Assembly (NCBI RefSeq): GCF_030209445.1
Contig: NZ_JARVSD010000010.1
Coordinates: 124,001 to 188,000, forward strand
Direction of reading: 5' to 3'
DNA from: Promicromonospora sp. MEB111
Lineage (GTDB): Bacteria > Actinomycetota > Actinomycetes > Actinomycetales > Cellulomonadaceae
Length of the DNA: 64,000 nucleotides
Part shown: piece by piece, positions 36,122 to 43,850 of the stretch
How positions within the stretch are numbered: the first letter of the stretch is position 1
How the letters are laid out: each line of letters begins with the position of its first letter
Position numbers and translations under genes: made by a program
Notes under the pieces: generated by a model
Told to the model about the DNA's origin: nothing
Database searches by the model: none
Seen by the model: only the letters and a program-made list of their open reading frames with translations

Positions 36122-37387
36122 TCACACCGGGTCCTGCGCGGCCTGCGCGAACGCCCGCTCCAGGCCCTCGGCCAGGAGCCCGACCTGCCACTCGCGGGCG
36201 CCGCGACCGCGCAGGAAGTCGGCGATCCCGGCGGCGTCCGCGGGCGACGGCGGTGTCCAGCACAGCCGGCGCAGCGCGTCGGGCTGGAGCAGGTTCTCCA
36301 CCGGGATGCTCAGCTCCTCGGACAGCGCGGTCACGAGCTCGCGGGCGGCGGTCAGGCGGCGCGCCGCGACGGCGTCACGGTCGCCCCAGGTGCGCGGCGG
36401 CGGCGGACCGTCGGAGCGCGGTCCGCGCACGGTCGGCAGCTCGGCGTCGGGCAGGGCGCGCGCGTCGTCGATCGCCTTCTGCCAGTAGGCGGCCCGGCGC
36501 TTGGTGCCCTTCCCCGCGAACTCGGGCAGCATCACGAGCTGGCCGGCGGTCCTGGGCATGGCCTTGGCCGCCGCGACGATCGCGCGGTCGGGCAGCACCC
36601 GGCCCGGCGAGATGTCGCGCGCCTGGGCGCTGGCGTCCCGCGCGACCCACATCGCCCGCACGGCCGCGACCTGGCGCGGGTTGCGCAGCACGTGCATGCC
36701 GGACGTGCGGCGCCACGGGTCGACGCGCGGCGCGGGCGGCGCGGCAGTGCGCACCGCCTCGAACTCCTGCGCGGCCCACTGCGTCTTGCCGGCCGCCTCC
36801 AGGCGCTCGGCGAGCCGGTCGCGCAGCTCGACCAGCACCTCGACGTCGAGGGCGGCGTACCGCAGCCAGTCCTCCGGCAGCGGGCGGGTGGACCAGTCGA
36901 CGGCGGAGTGCTCCTTGGCCAGCCCGAGCCCCAGCACCTCGGCCACGACCGCGGCCAGGCCCACGCGCTCCATGCCGAGCAGCCGCGCCGCGAGCTCGGT
37001 GTCGAAGACGCGGGCCGGGTGCAGGCCGTGCGCGGCGAGTCCCGGCAGGTCCTGGGAGGCGGCGTGCAGCACGAACTCGGCATCGCCCACGGCCTCGCCC
37101 AGCGCGCCCAGGTCGGGCACGCCGACGGGATCGATCAGTGCCGTGCCCGCCCCGGCGCGTCGTACCTGGACCAGGTAGGTCGCCTGCCCGTAGCGGTACC
37201 CGGAGGCGCGCTCGGCGTCGGCCGCCACGGGGCCCGAGCCGGCGGCGAACGCCTCGACGACACGTGCGAACGCACCGGGCGTCGCCACGACATCGGGCAG
37301 CCCGTCGGCGGGCTCGGTCAGTGGTGTGACGGGTGGCTGCACGGGCGTCGATGTCTCCGCAGGGACTCCTCGCTCCGTGGTGGTCAT
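36122..37387 (-). CDS. rnd: Ribonuclease D (DEDD exonuclease with HRDC domain)
   Basis: A 421-residue exoribonuclease. The DEDD motifs are visible: VAADAERASGYRYGQATYLV (first D and E-like pair), FDTELAARLLGMERVGLAAV, STRPLPEDWLRYAALDVEVL with the final YxxxD. A C-terminal HRDC domain follows (RNPRQVAAVRAMWVARDASA onward). It trims RNA 3' ends such as tRNA precursors. The ATG overlaps the DUF3000 stop by 4 bp (ATGA), an operon order that is common in actinobacteria. A TACGGT hexamer six bases before the ATG may also give a second, leaderless transcript. Confidence 0.92.
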   Translation of the reverse strand: MTTTERGVPAETSTPVQPPVTPLTEPADGLPDVVATPGAFARVVEAFAAGSGPVAADAERASGYRYGQATYLVQVRRAGAGTALIDPVGVPDLGALGEAVGDAEFVLHAASQDLPGLAAHGLHPARVFDTELAARLLGMERVGLAAVVAEVLGLGLAKEHSAVDWSTRPLPEDWLRYAALDVEVLVELRDRLAERLEAAGKTQWAAQEFEAVRTAAPPAPRVDPWRRTSGMHVLRNPRQVAAVRAMWVARDASAQARDISPGRVLPDRAIVAAAKAMPRTAGQLVMLPEFAGKGTKRRAAYWQKAIDDARALPDAELPTVRGPRSDGPPPPRTWGDRDAVAARRLTAARELVTALSEELSIPVENLLQPDALRRLCWTPPSPADAAGIADFLRGRGAREWQVGLLAEGLERAFAQAAQDPV

Positions 37388-38052
37388 GGGCCTACCGTAT
37401 GGCGTTGCCTGGATCGGTCGGTAAAACGCCTGGTGAGAGCCGCGACGCCTTCGGGCAGCGGCGGCACTCCCGCGGCCGTCGTGAGCAGGGCCGCCCAGGC
37501 GCGCAGGTGCGTCCCGAGCCGCGTGTCGACGGGCGTCCACGACGCGCGGATCTCCAGGTCCACCGCGTCGGGCGTGCCGTCCAGGGCGCCGTAGCTCTGT
37601 GACAGCACCCGGGTGACCGTGCCGCCGTCGGCCAGCGTGTCGGTGCCGGGCACCAGGCCCGCGGACTCGAGGCACTCGCCCACCCAGGACCAGGCGACGT
37701 CGGCCAGCATCGGGTCGGCGGCCATCTCGGGCTCCAGCGTGGCCCGCACCAGGGTCACCACGCGGAACGTGCCGTGCCAGGCCTCCTGGCCCGCCGGGTC
37801 GTGCAGCACGACGAAGCGGCCGGTGGCGAGCGGGTCGGTGTCGTGGTCGTGCTCGTCGGGCCGGTCCGGCTCGCGCCGGGCAGGCGGCGCGCCGGGCAGG
37901 ACGTCGCCGGAGAGCGCCACGCTGAACGGCGCCACCCGGCGCGGGGCGGGGATCTCGGTGAGGCGTACCTCGGCGCGCAGGGCCGCCCCGCGCAGGTCAG
38001 CGAGGGCTGCTGCGAAGTCGACGGGAACACCGGTGGGCGGGCCGCTGGTCAC
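37384..38052 (-). CDS. DUF3000 family protein
   Basis: A 222-residue actinobacterial protein of unknown function, with FAAALADLRGAALRAEVRLT then EIPAPRRVAPFSVALSGDV, a variable aspartate/histidine-rich loop (PDRPDEHDHDTDPLA), GRFVVLHDPAGQEAWHGTFR and WSWVGECLESAG. It is found directly upstream of RNase D in many actinobacteria and overlaps it here. The GTG at 38052 is chosen since TACGGT ends six bases upstream and there is no Shine-Dalgarno; the preceding GTG at 38055 would be only three bases away. Confidence 0.85.
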   Translation of the reverse strand: MTSGPPTGVPVDFAAALADLRGAALRAEVRLTEIPAPRRVAPFSVALSGDVLPGAPPARREPDRPDEHDHDTDPLATGRFVVLHDPAGQEAWHGTFRVVTLVRATLEPEMAADPMLADVAWSWVGECLESAGLVPGTDTLADGGTVTRVLSQSYGALDGTPDAVDLEIRASWTPVDTRLGTHLRAWAALLTTAAGVPPLPEGVAALTRRFTDRSRQRHTVGP

Positions 38053-38217
38053 CACTTCACCGTACGTCCGGGGCGGCGCAGCCACGGGGAGGCGCGCGGC
38101 TGACGCCGGATCGTGACCTGCGCGGGTGGCGAAGTGAGCCAGGGCACTAGGCTGGCAACGGGTCGCGGCGCACGTACGCGGGCGCCGGCCCGTTTCCACT
38201 GCAGAAGGAGCAAGAAC

Positions 38218-39654
38218 GTGTCAGGCACAGCACAGATCGGCGTCACCGGGCTGGCGGTGATGGGTCGCAACCTCGCGCGGAACTTCGCACGTCACGGGTA
38301 CACGGTGGCGATCCACAACCGTTCGTACGCGAAGACCGAGTCGCTGGTCGCGGAGCACGGTGACGACGGCGACTTCGTCCCCAGCGAGTCGATGGCGGAC
38401 TTCGTCGCGTCGCTCGAGCGGCCGCGCAAGGTGGTCATCATGGTCAAGGCCGGCGGTCCCACGGACGCCGTCATCGACGAGCTGGTGCCCCTCCTGGAGG
38501 AGGGCGACATCGTGGTCGACGCCGGCAACGCCCACTTCCCGGACACGATCCGGCGCGAGGCCGCCCTCAAGGAGCACGGCCTGCACTTCGTCGGCACCGG
38601 CGTGTCCGGCGGCGAGGAGGGCGCGCTGAACGGCCCGTCCATCATGCCGGGCGGCACGCCCGAGTCGTACGCGTCGCTCGGGCCCATCCTGGAGGACATC
38701 TCCGCGAAGGTGGACGGCACCCCGTGCTGCACCTACGTGGGCTCCGACGGCGCCGGCCACTTCGTCAAGATGGTGCACAACGGCATCGAGTACGCCGACA
38801 TGCAGCTCATCGCGGAGGCGTACGACCTGCTGCGCCAGGGGCTGGGTGCCTCGGCCGCGGAGATCGGCGAGATCTTCGCGCAGTGGAACACGGGCGACCT
38901 GGAGTCGTTCCTCATCGAGATCACGGCCGACGTGCTGCAGCACGTGGACGCGGACACGGGCAAGGCGTTCGTCGACATCGTGCTGGACCAGGCCGAGCAG
39001 AAGGGCACCGGCCGCTGGACGGTGCAGAACGGCCTGGACCTGGGCGTGCCGATCACCGGCATCGCCGAGGCCACGTTCGCCCGCGCCCTGTCCGGCTCCG
39101 TGCCGCAGCGCGCGGCGGGCCGCGCGGCCCTGCCGGCGCACGCGCAGGAGTGGGAGGTCAAGGACCGCGAGGCGTTCATCGAGGACGTCCGCCAGGCCCT
39201 GTACGCCTCGAAGGTCGTCGCCTACTCGCAGGGCTTCGACCAGATCGCCGCCGCCGCGGCCGAGTTCGGCTGGGACATCGACCGGGGCGCGATGGCCCGG
39301 ATCTGGCGCGGCGGCTGCATCATCCGCGCCCGGTTCCTCAACCGGATCACCGAGGCCTACGAGCGCGACGCGGACCTGCCGCTGCTGCTCGCCGACCCGT
39401 ACTTCACCGACGCCGTCGCGAGCGGCCTGCCCGCCTGGCGGCGCGTGGTGGCCGGTGCTGCCAGCAACGGCGTGCCCACGCCGGCGTTCTCCTCCTCGCT
39501 CGCGTACTACGACGGCGTCCGCGCCGAGCGGCTCCCGGCCGCCCTGGTGCAGGCGCAGCGCGACTTCTTCGGCGCCCACACCTACAAGCGGGTCGACCGC
39601 GAGGGCACCTTCCACACGGAGTGGTCCGGCGACCGCACGGAGGCCGAGGCGTGA
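38218..39654 (+). CDS. gnd: 6-phosphogluconate dehydrogenase, decarboxylating (NADP-type)
   Basis: The 478-residue enzyme of the oxidative pentose phosphate pathway. Motifs: the dinucleotide fold IGVTGLAVMGRNLARNFARH with HNRSYAKTE favouring NADP, the substrate motif VGTGVSGGEEGALNGPSIMP, catalytic lysine in HFVKMVHNGIEYADMQ, and the C-terminal AHTYKRVDREGTFHTEWSG tail. Length fits the long, dimeric form. The GTG at 38218 has AAGGAG at 38205-38210. A TAGGCT at 38148-38153 is the likely -10. It overlaps the next gene by 4 bp. Confidence 0.97.
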   Translation: MSGTAQIGVTGLAVMGRNLARNFARHGYTVAIHNRSYAKTESLVAEHGDDGDFVPSESMADFVASLERPRKVVIMVKAGGPTDAVIDELVPLLEEGDIVVDAGNAHFPDTIRREAALKEHGLHFVGTGVSGGEEGALNGPSIMPGGTPESYASLGPILEDISAKVDGTPCCTYVGSDGAGHFVKMVHNGIEYADMQLIAEAYDLLRQGLGASAAEIGEIFAQWNTGDLESFLIEITADVLQHVDADTGKAFVDIVLDQAEQKGTGRWTVQNGLDLGVPITGIAEATFARALSGSVPQRAAGRAALPAHAQEWEVKDREAFIEDVRQALYASKVVAYSQGFDQIAAAAAEFGWDIDRGAMARIWRGGCIIRARFLNRITEAYERDADLPLLLADPYFTDAVASGLPAWRRVVAGAASNGVPTPAFSSSLAYYDGVRAERLPAALVQAQRDFFGAHTYKRVDREGTFHTEWSGDRTEAEA

Positions 39655-40952
39655 GGGGTTTCCCCGCTGAGCAGGGACCGGTAGGCGGCGGGGAGCAGAC
39701 GGCTCCCGAGATGCTGGTGGTGGGGATCGGCGGCGACGTCGGGATGTACGCCCTGGTGCGCGCGTTCCACGAGCAGTACCGCACGCACGCCGTCGTGCTG
39801 TCCAAGGTGGCCACGCGCGCGATGCAGGACTCGGCGATCGCCGAGAACGTGGTGGTGCCCGGCCTGGACGACGTCGACGTGTTCCTCTCCACCCTGGAGG
39901 GCATCGCCCAGCAGCACCGCGACAAGACGCTCGTGCTGCTGACGAACGCCGACTGGCACGTGCGTACCGTCATCCTGAACCGGGAGCGGCTCCAGGCGGC
40001 GGGCTACGTGCTGCCGTACCCGTCGCTGCCGGTCCTGGAGCAGGTCAGCAGCAAGGAGGGCTTCGCGCAGGTCTGCGACCAGCTCGGCATCCCGACGCCG
40101 CGCACGGTGCCGGTCGACGTGGCCAAGCTGGTCGCCGAGGGCGGCCGGGCCGCGCTGCCGGGGCTCGCGGTGGACCTGCAGTACCCCGTGGTCGGCAAGC
40201 CGTCCAACAGCGCCGAGTGGTACTACGTGGACTTCCCCGGCAAGGCGAAGATCCACCACATCGACTCCCGCGAGGAGCTCGACGTGATCCTGGGCCACCT
40301 CGCCGACGCGAACTACCCGGGCACGTTCCTGGTGCAGGAGTTCATCCCGGGCGACGAGACGCAGATGCGGTCCCTGACCGCGTACCGCGACACGTCCGGC
40401 GAGGTGACGCTCCTGGCCACGGGCCGGGTGCTGCTGGAGGAGCACACGCCGGGCACGCTCGGCATCCCGGCCGCGATCCTGGTGGAGGCGTACGACGACG
40501 CCATGGACGCGGCCACGAGGTTCCTCGACCTGACCGGATACGTGGGCTTCGCCAACTTCGACTACAAGCTGGACCCGCGCACGGGCAAGCACGTGTACTT
40601 CGAGGTGAACCCCCGCATCGGTCGGAACAACTACTACGTGACGGCGGGCGGGGCCAACGTGGCCCGCGTGCTGGTCGAGGACTGGGTGCTGCACCGCCCG
40701 ATCCGCCCCGTGCGGGCGGTCCGCGAGGTGCTGTACACGGTGGTGCCCTTCGGCCTGCTGTCCAAGTACGTGCTGGACCCGGAGCTGAAGAACCGGCTCA
40801 AGGCCCTGCGGGCGAGCGGCGACGTGGTCAACCCGCTGAAGTACGACGGCGACTCCGGCCTCAAGCGCCGGCTCATCGTCGAGGCGATCACGCAGAACTA
40901 CCGGCGCAAGTACGCCCAGTACTACCCGGAGCCGACCGCCACGGGGTACTGA
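39651..40952 (+). CDS. ATP-grasp carboxylate-amine ligase (D-aspartate ligase-like)
   Basis: A 433-residue ATP-grasp protein: an N-terminal Rossmann-like domain (MLVVGIGGDVGMYALVRAF), the ATP-binding lobe with YPVVGKPSNSAEWYYVDF and FLVQEFIPGDETQM, and metal-binding VGFANFDYKLD and YFEVNPRIGRNNYYVT. Proteins of this type join a carboxylate to an amine with ATP; some relatives, such as enterococcal D-aspartate ligase, build the peptidoglycan cross-bridge. That role is an inference here, helped by a FemX-like gene 3 kb away. The GTG overlaps the gnd stop (GTGA). Followed by a strong terminator hairpin. Confidence 0.8.
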   Translation: MRGFPAEQGPVGGGEQTAPEMLVVGIGGDVGMYALVRAFHEQYRTHAVVLSKVATRAMQDSAIAENVVVPGLDDVDVFLSTLEGIAQQHRDKTLVLLTNADWHVRTVILNRERLQAAGYVLPYPSLPVLEQVSSKEGFAQVCDQLGIPTPRTVPVDVAKLVAEGGRAALPGLAVDLQYPVVGKPSNSAEWYYVDFPGKAKIHHIDSREELDVILGHLADANYPGTFLVQEFIPGDETQMRSLTAYRDTSGEVTLLATGRVLLEEHTPGTLGIPAAILVEAYDDAMDAATRFLDLTGYVGFANFDYKLDPRTGKHVYFEVNPRIGRNNYYVTAGGANVARVLVEDWVLHRPIRPVRAVREVLYTVVPFGLLSKYVLDPELKNRLKALRASGDVVNPLKYDGDSGLKRRLIVEAITQNYRRKYAQYYPEPTATGY

Positions 40953-40970
40953 CCCCGGCGCTCCCTCCCG

Positions 40971-41018
40971 ACGTGTCAGACGCTCAGATCACTCCGGTGA
41001 CCTGAGCGTCTGACACGT
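40971..41018 (+). terminator. Intrinsic terminator of the gnd operon
   Basis: ACGTGTCAGACGCTCAG (40971-40987) and CTGAGCGTCTGACACGT (41002-41018) give a perfect 17-bp stem; the loop contains a second small stem TCAC/GTGA. A CCTTTTC tract follows at about 41026-41032. This is one of the few hairpins in the window with a T-run, so intrinsic termination is well supported. Confidence 0.88.
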
Positions 41019-41066
41019 TAGGGGGCCTTTTCTCACCCATGGGTAGTTCTGCCCAGATTTAAGCCT

Positions 41067-41106
41067 TGCGCACTTATTGACTGATCGGGACACTATGTGC
41101 GCACTT
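41067..41106 (+). promoter_or_regulatory. Direct repeat TGCGCACTT spaced three helical turns before a DUF805 gene
   Basis: TGCGCACTT occurs at 41067-41075 and again at 41098-41106, 31 bp apart (close to three turns), in an AT-rich 100-bp stretch containing TTGACT (between the copies) and CACTAT. Two in-phase copies suggest an activator or repressor site for the tandem DUF805 genes. No confident -35/-10 pair with normal spacing could be fixed. Confidence 0.45.
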
Positions 41107-41149
41107 GCTGGAGATTTCCGGCATAAATCGTGAGAGAGGCTTCTTCCTG

Positions 41150-41611
41150 ATGTCGTTCATCGAGTCCATCCGGACCGTGCTGTCGAAGTACGCCACGTTC
41201 AGCGGCCGTGCCCGGCGCTCCGAGTTCTGGTGGTACTACCTGGCCCTGGTCATCGTCGAGAGCGTGCTCTACTTCGCGCTCATCGTGCCGGGCCTCACGG
41301 CCTACACGACGGCCACCATGGAGTACGCCATGGCCGGCGACCCGTCCGCCGCCGTGCCCACCATGCCCGGCTCCCTGGCGACCGGCTACCTCGTCGTCTC
41401 GCTCGTCGCGCTCGCGCTGCTCCTGCCGACGCTCGCGGTGATCGTCCGCCGCCTGCACGACACCGGCAAGTCGGGCGCCCTGGCGTTCCTGCTGCTGATC
41501 CCGGTCGTCAACGTCATCCTGATCATCGTGTGGGGCGCGTCCGCCGGCACCCCGGGCCCGAACCAGTTCGGCCCCGACCCCAAGGCCGTCGACCAGGCCG
41601 CCGCGGTCTGA
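41150..41611 (+). CDS. DUF805 membrane protein (copy 1)
   Basis: A 153-residue protein with four membrane helices and the family signature: N-terminal YATFSGRARRSEFWWYYLAL and C-terminal VRRLHDTGKSGALAFLLLIP followed by NQFGPDPKA. DUF805 proteins (YhaH-like) are small inner-membrane proteins of unknown function. ATG 41150 is preferred over ATG 41105 because it matches the family start and has GAGAGG upstream. A homologous copy follows five bases after its stop. Confidence 0.88.
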   Translation: MSFIESIRTVLSKYATFSGRARRSEFWWYYLALVIVESVLYFALIVPGLTAYTTATMEYAMAGDPSAAVPTMPGSLATGYLVVSLVALALLLPTLAVIVRRLHDTGKSGALAFLLLIPVVNVILIIVWGASAGTPGPNQFGPDPKAVDQAAAV

Positions 41612-41616
41612 CCCAC

Positions 41617-42039
41617 GTGTCGATCCTCGACGCCGTCCAGACCTGCCTGCGCAGGTACGGCGACTTCACCGGCCGTGCCCGGGCCTCCGAGTACTGGTTC
41701 TTCTACCTCGCGCTCGTGATCGTGAACGCCGTGATCTTCGCGGTGCTTCTCATCCCGGCCCTGGTCACGATGGACCCGGTCACGCAGGAGCCGGGGGTGC
41801 TCGGGTCGATCGGCTCGGCCCTCCTGGGGATCGTCGCGCTCGCGGCCTTCGTGCCGCTCCTCGCGGCGGGTGTCCGCCGTCTGCACGACACCGGGAAGTC
41901 CGGCTGGTTCTACCTGCTGTGCCTCGTCCCGTTCGTCGGCGGCATCATCATCGTCGTGCTGCTCGCCCTGCCGGGCGAGCCCGGGTCCAACCGGTTCGGG
42001 CCGGACCCGAGAGGCGTGCCGCAGCCGGCCGCGGCCTGA
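41617..42039 (+). CDS. DUF805 membrane protein (copy 2)
   Basis: A 140-residue tandem paralog: YGDFTGRARASEYWFFYLAL, VRRLHDTGKSGWFYLLCLVP and NRFGPDPRG. It starts with GTG at 41617, five bases after the stop of copy 1, without its own ribosome binding site, so translational coupling is likely. The extracytoplasmic loop between helices 2 and 3 is the least conserved part between the two copies. Confidence 0.87.
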   Translation: MSILDAVQTCLRRYGDFTGRARASEYWFFYLALVIVNAVIFAVLLIPALVTMDPVTQEPGVLGSIGSALLGIVALAAFVPLLAAGVRRLHDTGKSGWFYLLCLVPFVGGIIIVVLLALPGEPGSNRFGPDPRGVPQPAAA

Positions 42040-42054
42040 CCTAGTCTGGGCCGC

Positions 42055-42705
42055 ATGACCAGCTCCCGCCCCGTCCTCGTGGTCGGGGCCGGCGGATACG
42101 TCGGCAGCCGGGTCGCACGCGGCCTGGCTGCCGACGGGCGCGCGGTGCTCGCCGCGACCCGCCGTCCGCTGCCCGACGCCGACGGCGTGCTCCCCGTCCG
42201 CTACGACACCGTCGCCGACCTGCCCGGCGCCGTCCGCGCCGCCTGCGACCTGGCCGGCACCCCGCTGCCCGGCGCCGTCGTGGCGTCCATCGGCGGCTGG
42301 CACAAGGGCGCCGCCCTGCTGGACGACGACCCGGACCGGTGGGCCGCGACCCTCGCCTCCCACCTCACCGCCCACCTCGACGCCGCCCGCGCGCTCGTCC
42401 CGCTGCTGCGACCCGGCGACCCGTACGTCGTGCTCAACGGGTCCGCCTCCCGCGAGGCCATGGCCGGGTCCGGCGTGATCAGCGTGACCGGGGCCGGGCT
42501 CGCGATGCTGGTCCAGGTGCTGCGCCTGGAGGCCCCGCACGCCGGCTCGGGCGCCATCCGTTTTCATGAGCTCGTCATCGACCATGCCGTCGCGGGCGAC
42601 GACCGCAACGAGGACCCGGCCGAGACGAGAACCCCGGCCCAGGTGGTCCACGCCCTCGGCGAGATCCTCGACCAGCCCGGCGCACCCGCCGTCGTGCACG
42701 TGTGA
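42055..42705 (+). CDS. NAD(P)-binding Rossmann oxidoreductase (atypical SDR)
   Basis: A 216-residue Rossmann protein beginning VLVVGAGGYVGSRVARGLAA, with VVASIGGWHKGAALLDDD, a short central helix and YVVLNGSASREAMAGSGVIS. The classical SDR catalytic YxxxK is absent where it would be expected (SGVISVTGAG), so it may be a binding protein or an atypical reductase. ATG 42055 lies seven bases after TAGTCT at 42042-42047 with no Shine-Dalgarno, indicating a leaderless mRNA. Confidence 0.8.
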   Translation: MTSSRPVLVVGAGGYVGSRVARGLAADGRAVLAATRRPLPDADGVLPVRYDTVADLPGAVRAACDLAGTPLPGAVVASIGGWHKGAALLDDDPDRWAATLASHLTAHLDAARALVPLLRPGDPYVVLNGSASREAMAGSGVISVTGAGLAMLVQVLRLEAPHAGSGAIRFHELVIDHAVAGDDRNEDPAETRTPAQVVHALGEILDQPGAPAVVHV

Positions 42706-42758
42706 CGTTGCTCTCCTGGCACGCCCGGTGACCTGAGCCGCCGGTAATCTTCTACCTC

Positions 42759-43835
42759 GTGACAGCCCCCGCCACCACCGACACCCAGACCGCCCGGACC
42801 ACGCGGGCGCTGAGCGCCGTCCGGCCGCAGGTCCCCGTCGACCGGCTCGTCACCGACCTCGTACCGCCCCGGCACTTCGCCGCCGCGCGGTTCGCGACCT
42901 ACCGCGCCAACCCGGCGCACCCCAGCCAGGGTCGCGCCCTGGCCCGCCTGACGGAGATCGCGCAGGAGATCACGGCTCCGCGGCGCGGCCTGTTCGCCCG
43001 CCGCCGCCCGGCTCCCGCCGTGTACCTCGACGGCGGCTTCGGCGTCGGCAAGACGCACCTGCTCACCTCGCTCGCCCACGCCGTCGGTGAGGCCCTCGGC
43101 CCGGACAAGGCCGCGTACGGCACGTTCGTCGAGTACACCAACCTCGTCGGGGCCCTCGGGTTCCTCCCGACCGTCGAGGCGCTGGCCACCAAGAAGCTGG
43201 TCTGCATCGACGAGTTCGAGCTCGACGACGCCGGCGACACGACCCTCATGTCGCGCCTCATGCGGGAGCTGGCCGACCGCGGCGTCGCGCTCGCCGCGAC
43301 GTCGAACACGCTGCCCGGCGCGCTCGGCGAGGGCCGGTTCGCCGCCCAGGACTTCCAGCGGGAGATCAAGGCCCTGTCCGACCGCTTCGAGACCCTGCGG
43401 GTCGACGGCGAGGACTACCGCCACCGGGACGTCGTCACCGACCCCGAGCCGCTGACCGTCGACGAGGTCACGGCGGCCGCCGCCCGTCCGGGCGCCACGC
43501 TCGACGCGTTCGACGACCTGCTGGAGCACCTCGCCACCGTGCACCCCAGCCGCTACGGCGCGCTGCTCGACGGCGTCTCCGTGGTCGCCCTGACCGGCGT
43601 GCACCCGGTGACGGCGCAGGCCGTCGCGCTGCGCCTCGTGGTGCTCGTGGACCGGCTCTACGACCGCGACGTGCCCGTGCTGCTGGCTGGCGCGGGGGAC
43701 ACCCGCGGCCTGTTCACCGACGAGATGCTCGCCGGCGGGTACCGCAAGAAGTACTACCGGGCGCTGTCCCGGCTGGGCGCGCTGGCCGAGGAAGGGCGTC
43801 GACTCGTCACACAGGACGAGGCGAGCCGGAACTGA
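42759..43835 (+). CDS. zapE: Cell division ATPase ZapE
   Basis: A 358-residue AAA-type ATPase of the ZapE/AFG1 family: Walker A GGFGVGKT at residues 92-99, Walker B LVCIDEFELDDAGDTTLMSR, and the sensor segment VALAATSNTLPGALGEGRFA. In proteobacteria ZapE acts on the Z-ring; AFG1 relatives act on membrane proteins, and the actinobacterial role is not established. The GTG at 42759 lies eight bases after TAATCT (42745-42750). Convergent with the PPK2 gene; both stops lie in one hairpin. Confidence 0.9.
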   Translation: MTAPATTDTQTARTTRALSAVRPQVPVDRLVTDLVPPRHFAAARFATYRANPAHPSQGRALARLTEIAQEITAPRRGLFARRRPAPAVYLDGGFGVGKTHLLTSLAHAVGEALGPDKAAYGTFVEYTNLVGALGFLPTVEALATKKLVCIDEFELDDAGDTTLMSRLMRELADRGVALAATSNTLPGALGEGRFAAQDFQREIKALSDRFETLRVDGEDYRHRDVVTDPEPLTVDEVTAAAARPGATLDAFDDLLEHLATVHPSRYGALLDGVSVVALTGVHPVTAQAVALRLVVLVDRLYDRDVPVLLAGAGDTRGLFTDEMLAGGYRKKYYRALSRLGALAEEGRRLVTQDEASRN

Positions 43836-43850
43836 GCCGCGTGCGGCTCA
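43833..43850. terminator. Palindrome containing the stop codons of two convergent genes
   Basis: TGAGCCGC-GT-GCGGCTCA. The first three bases are the zapE stop and the last three, read on the minus strand, are the stop of the PPK2 gene. The 8-bp stem has only two loop bases as drawn (four if the last pair opens). It may act as a bidirectional terminator. Confidence 0.6.

Noticed and set aside
38724-39650. Upstream extension of the ATP-grasp frame inside gnd
   Set aside because: Out of frame with the verified gnd enzyme; the GTG at 39651 overlapping the gnd stop is the natural start.
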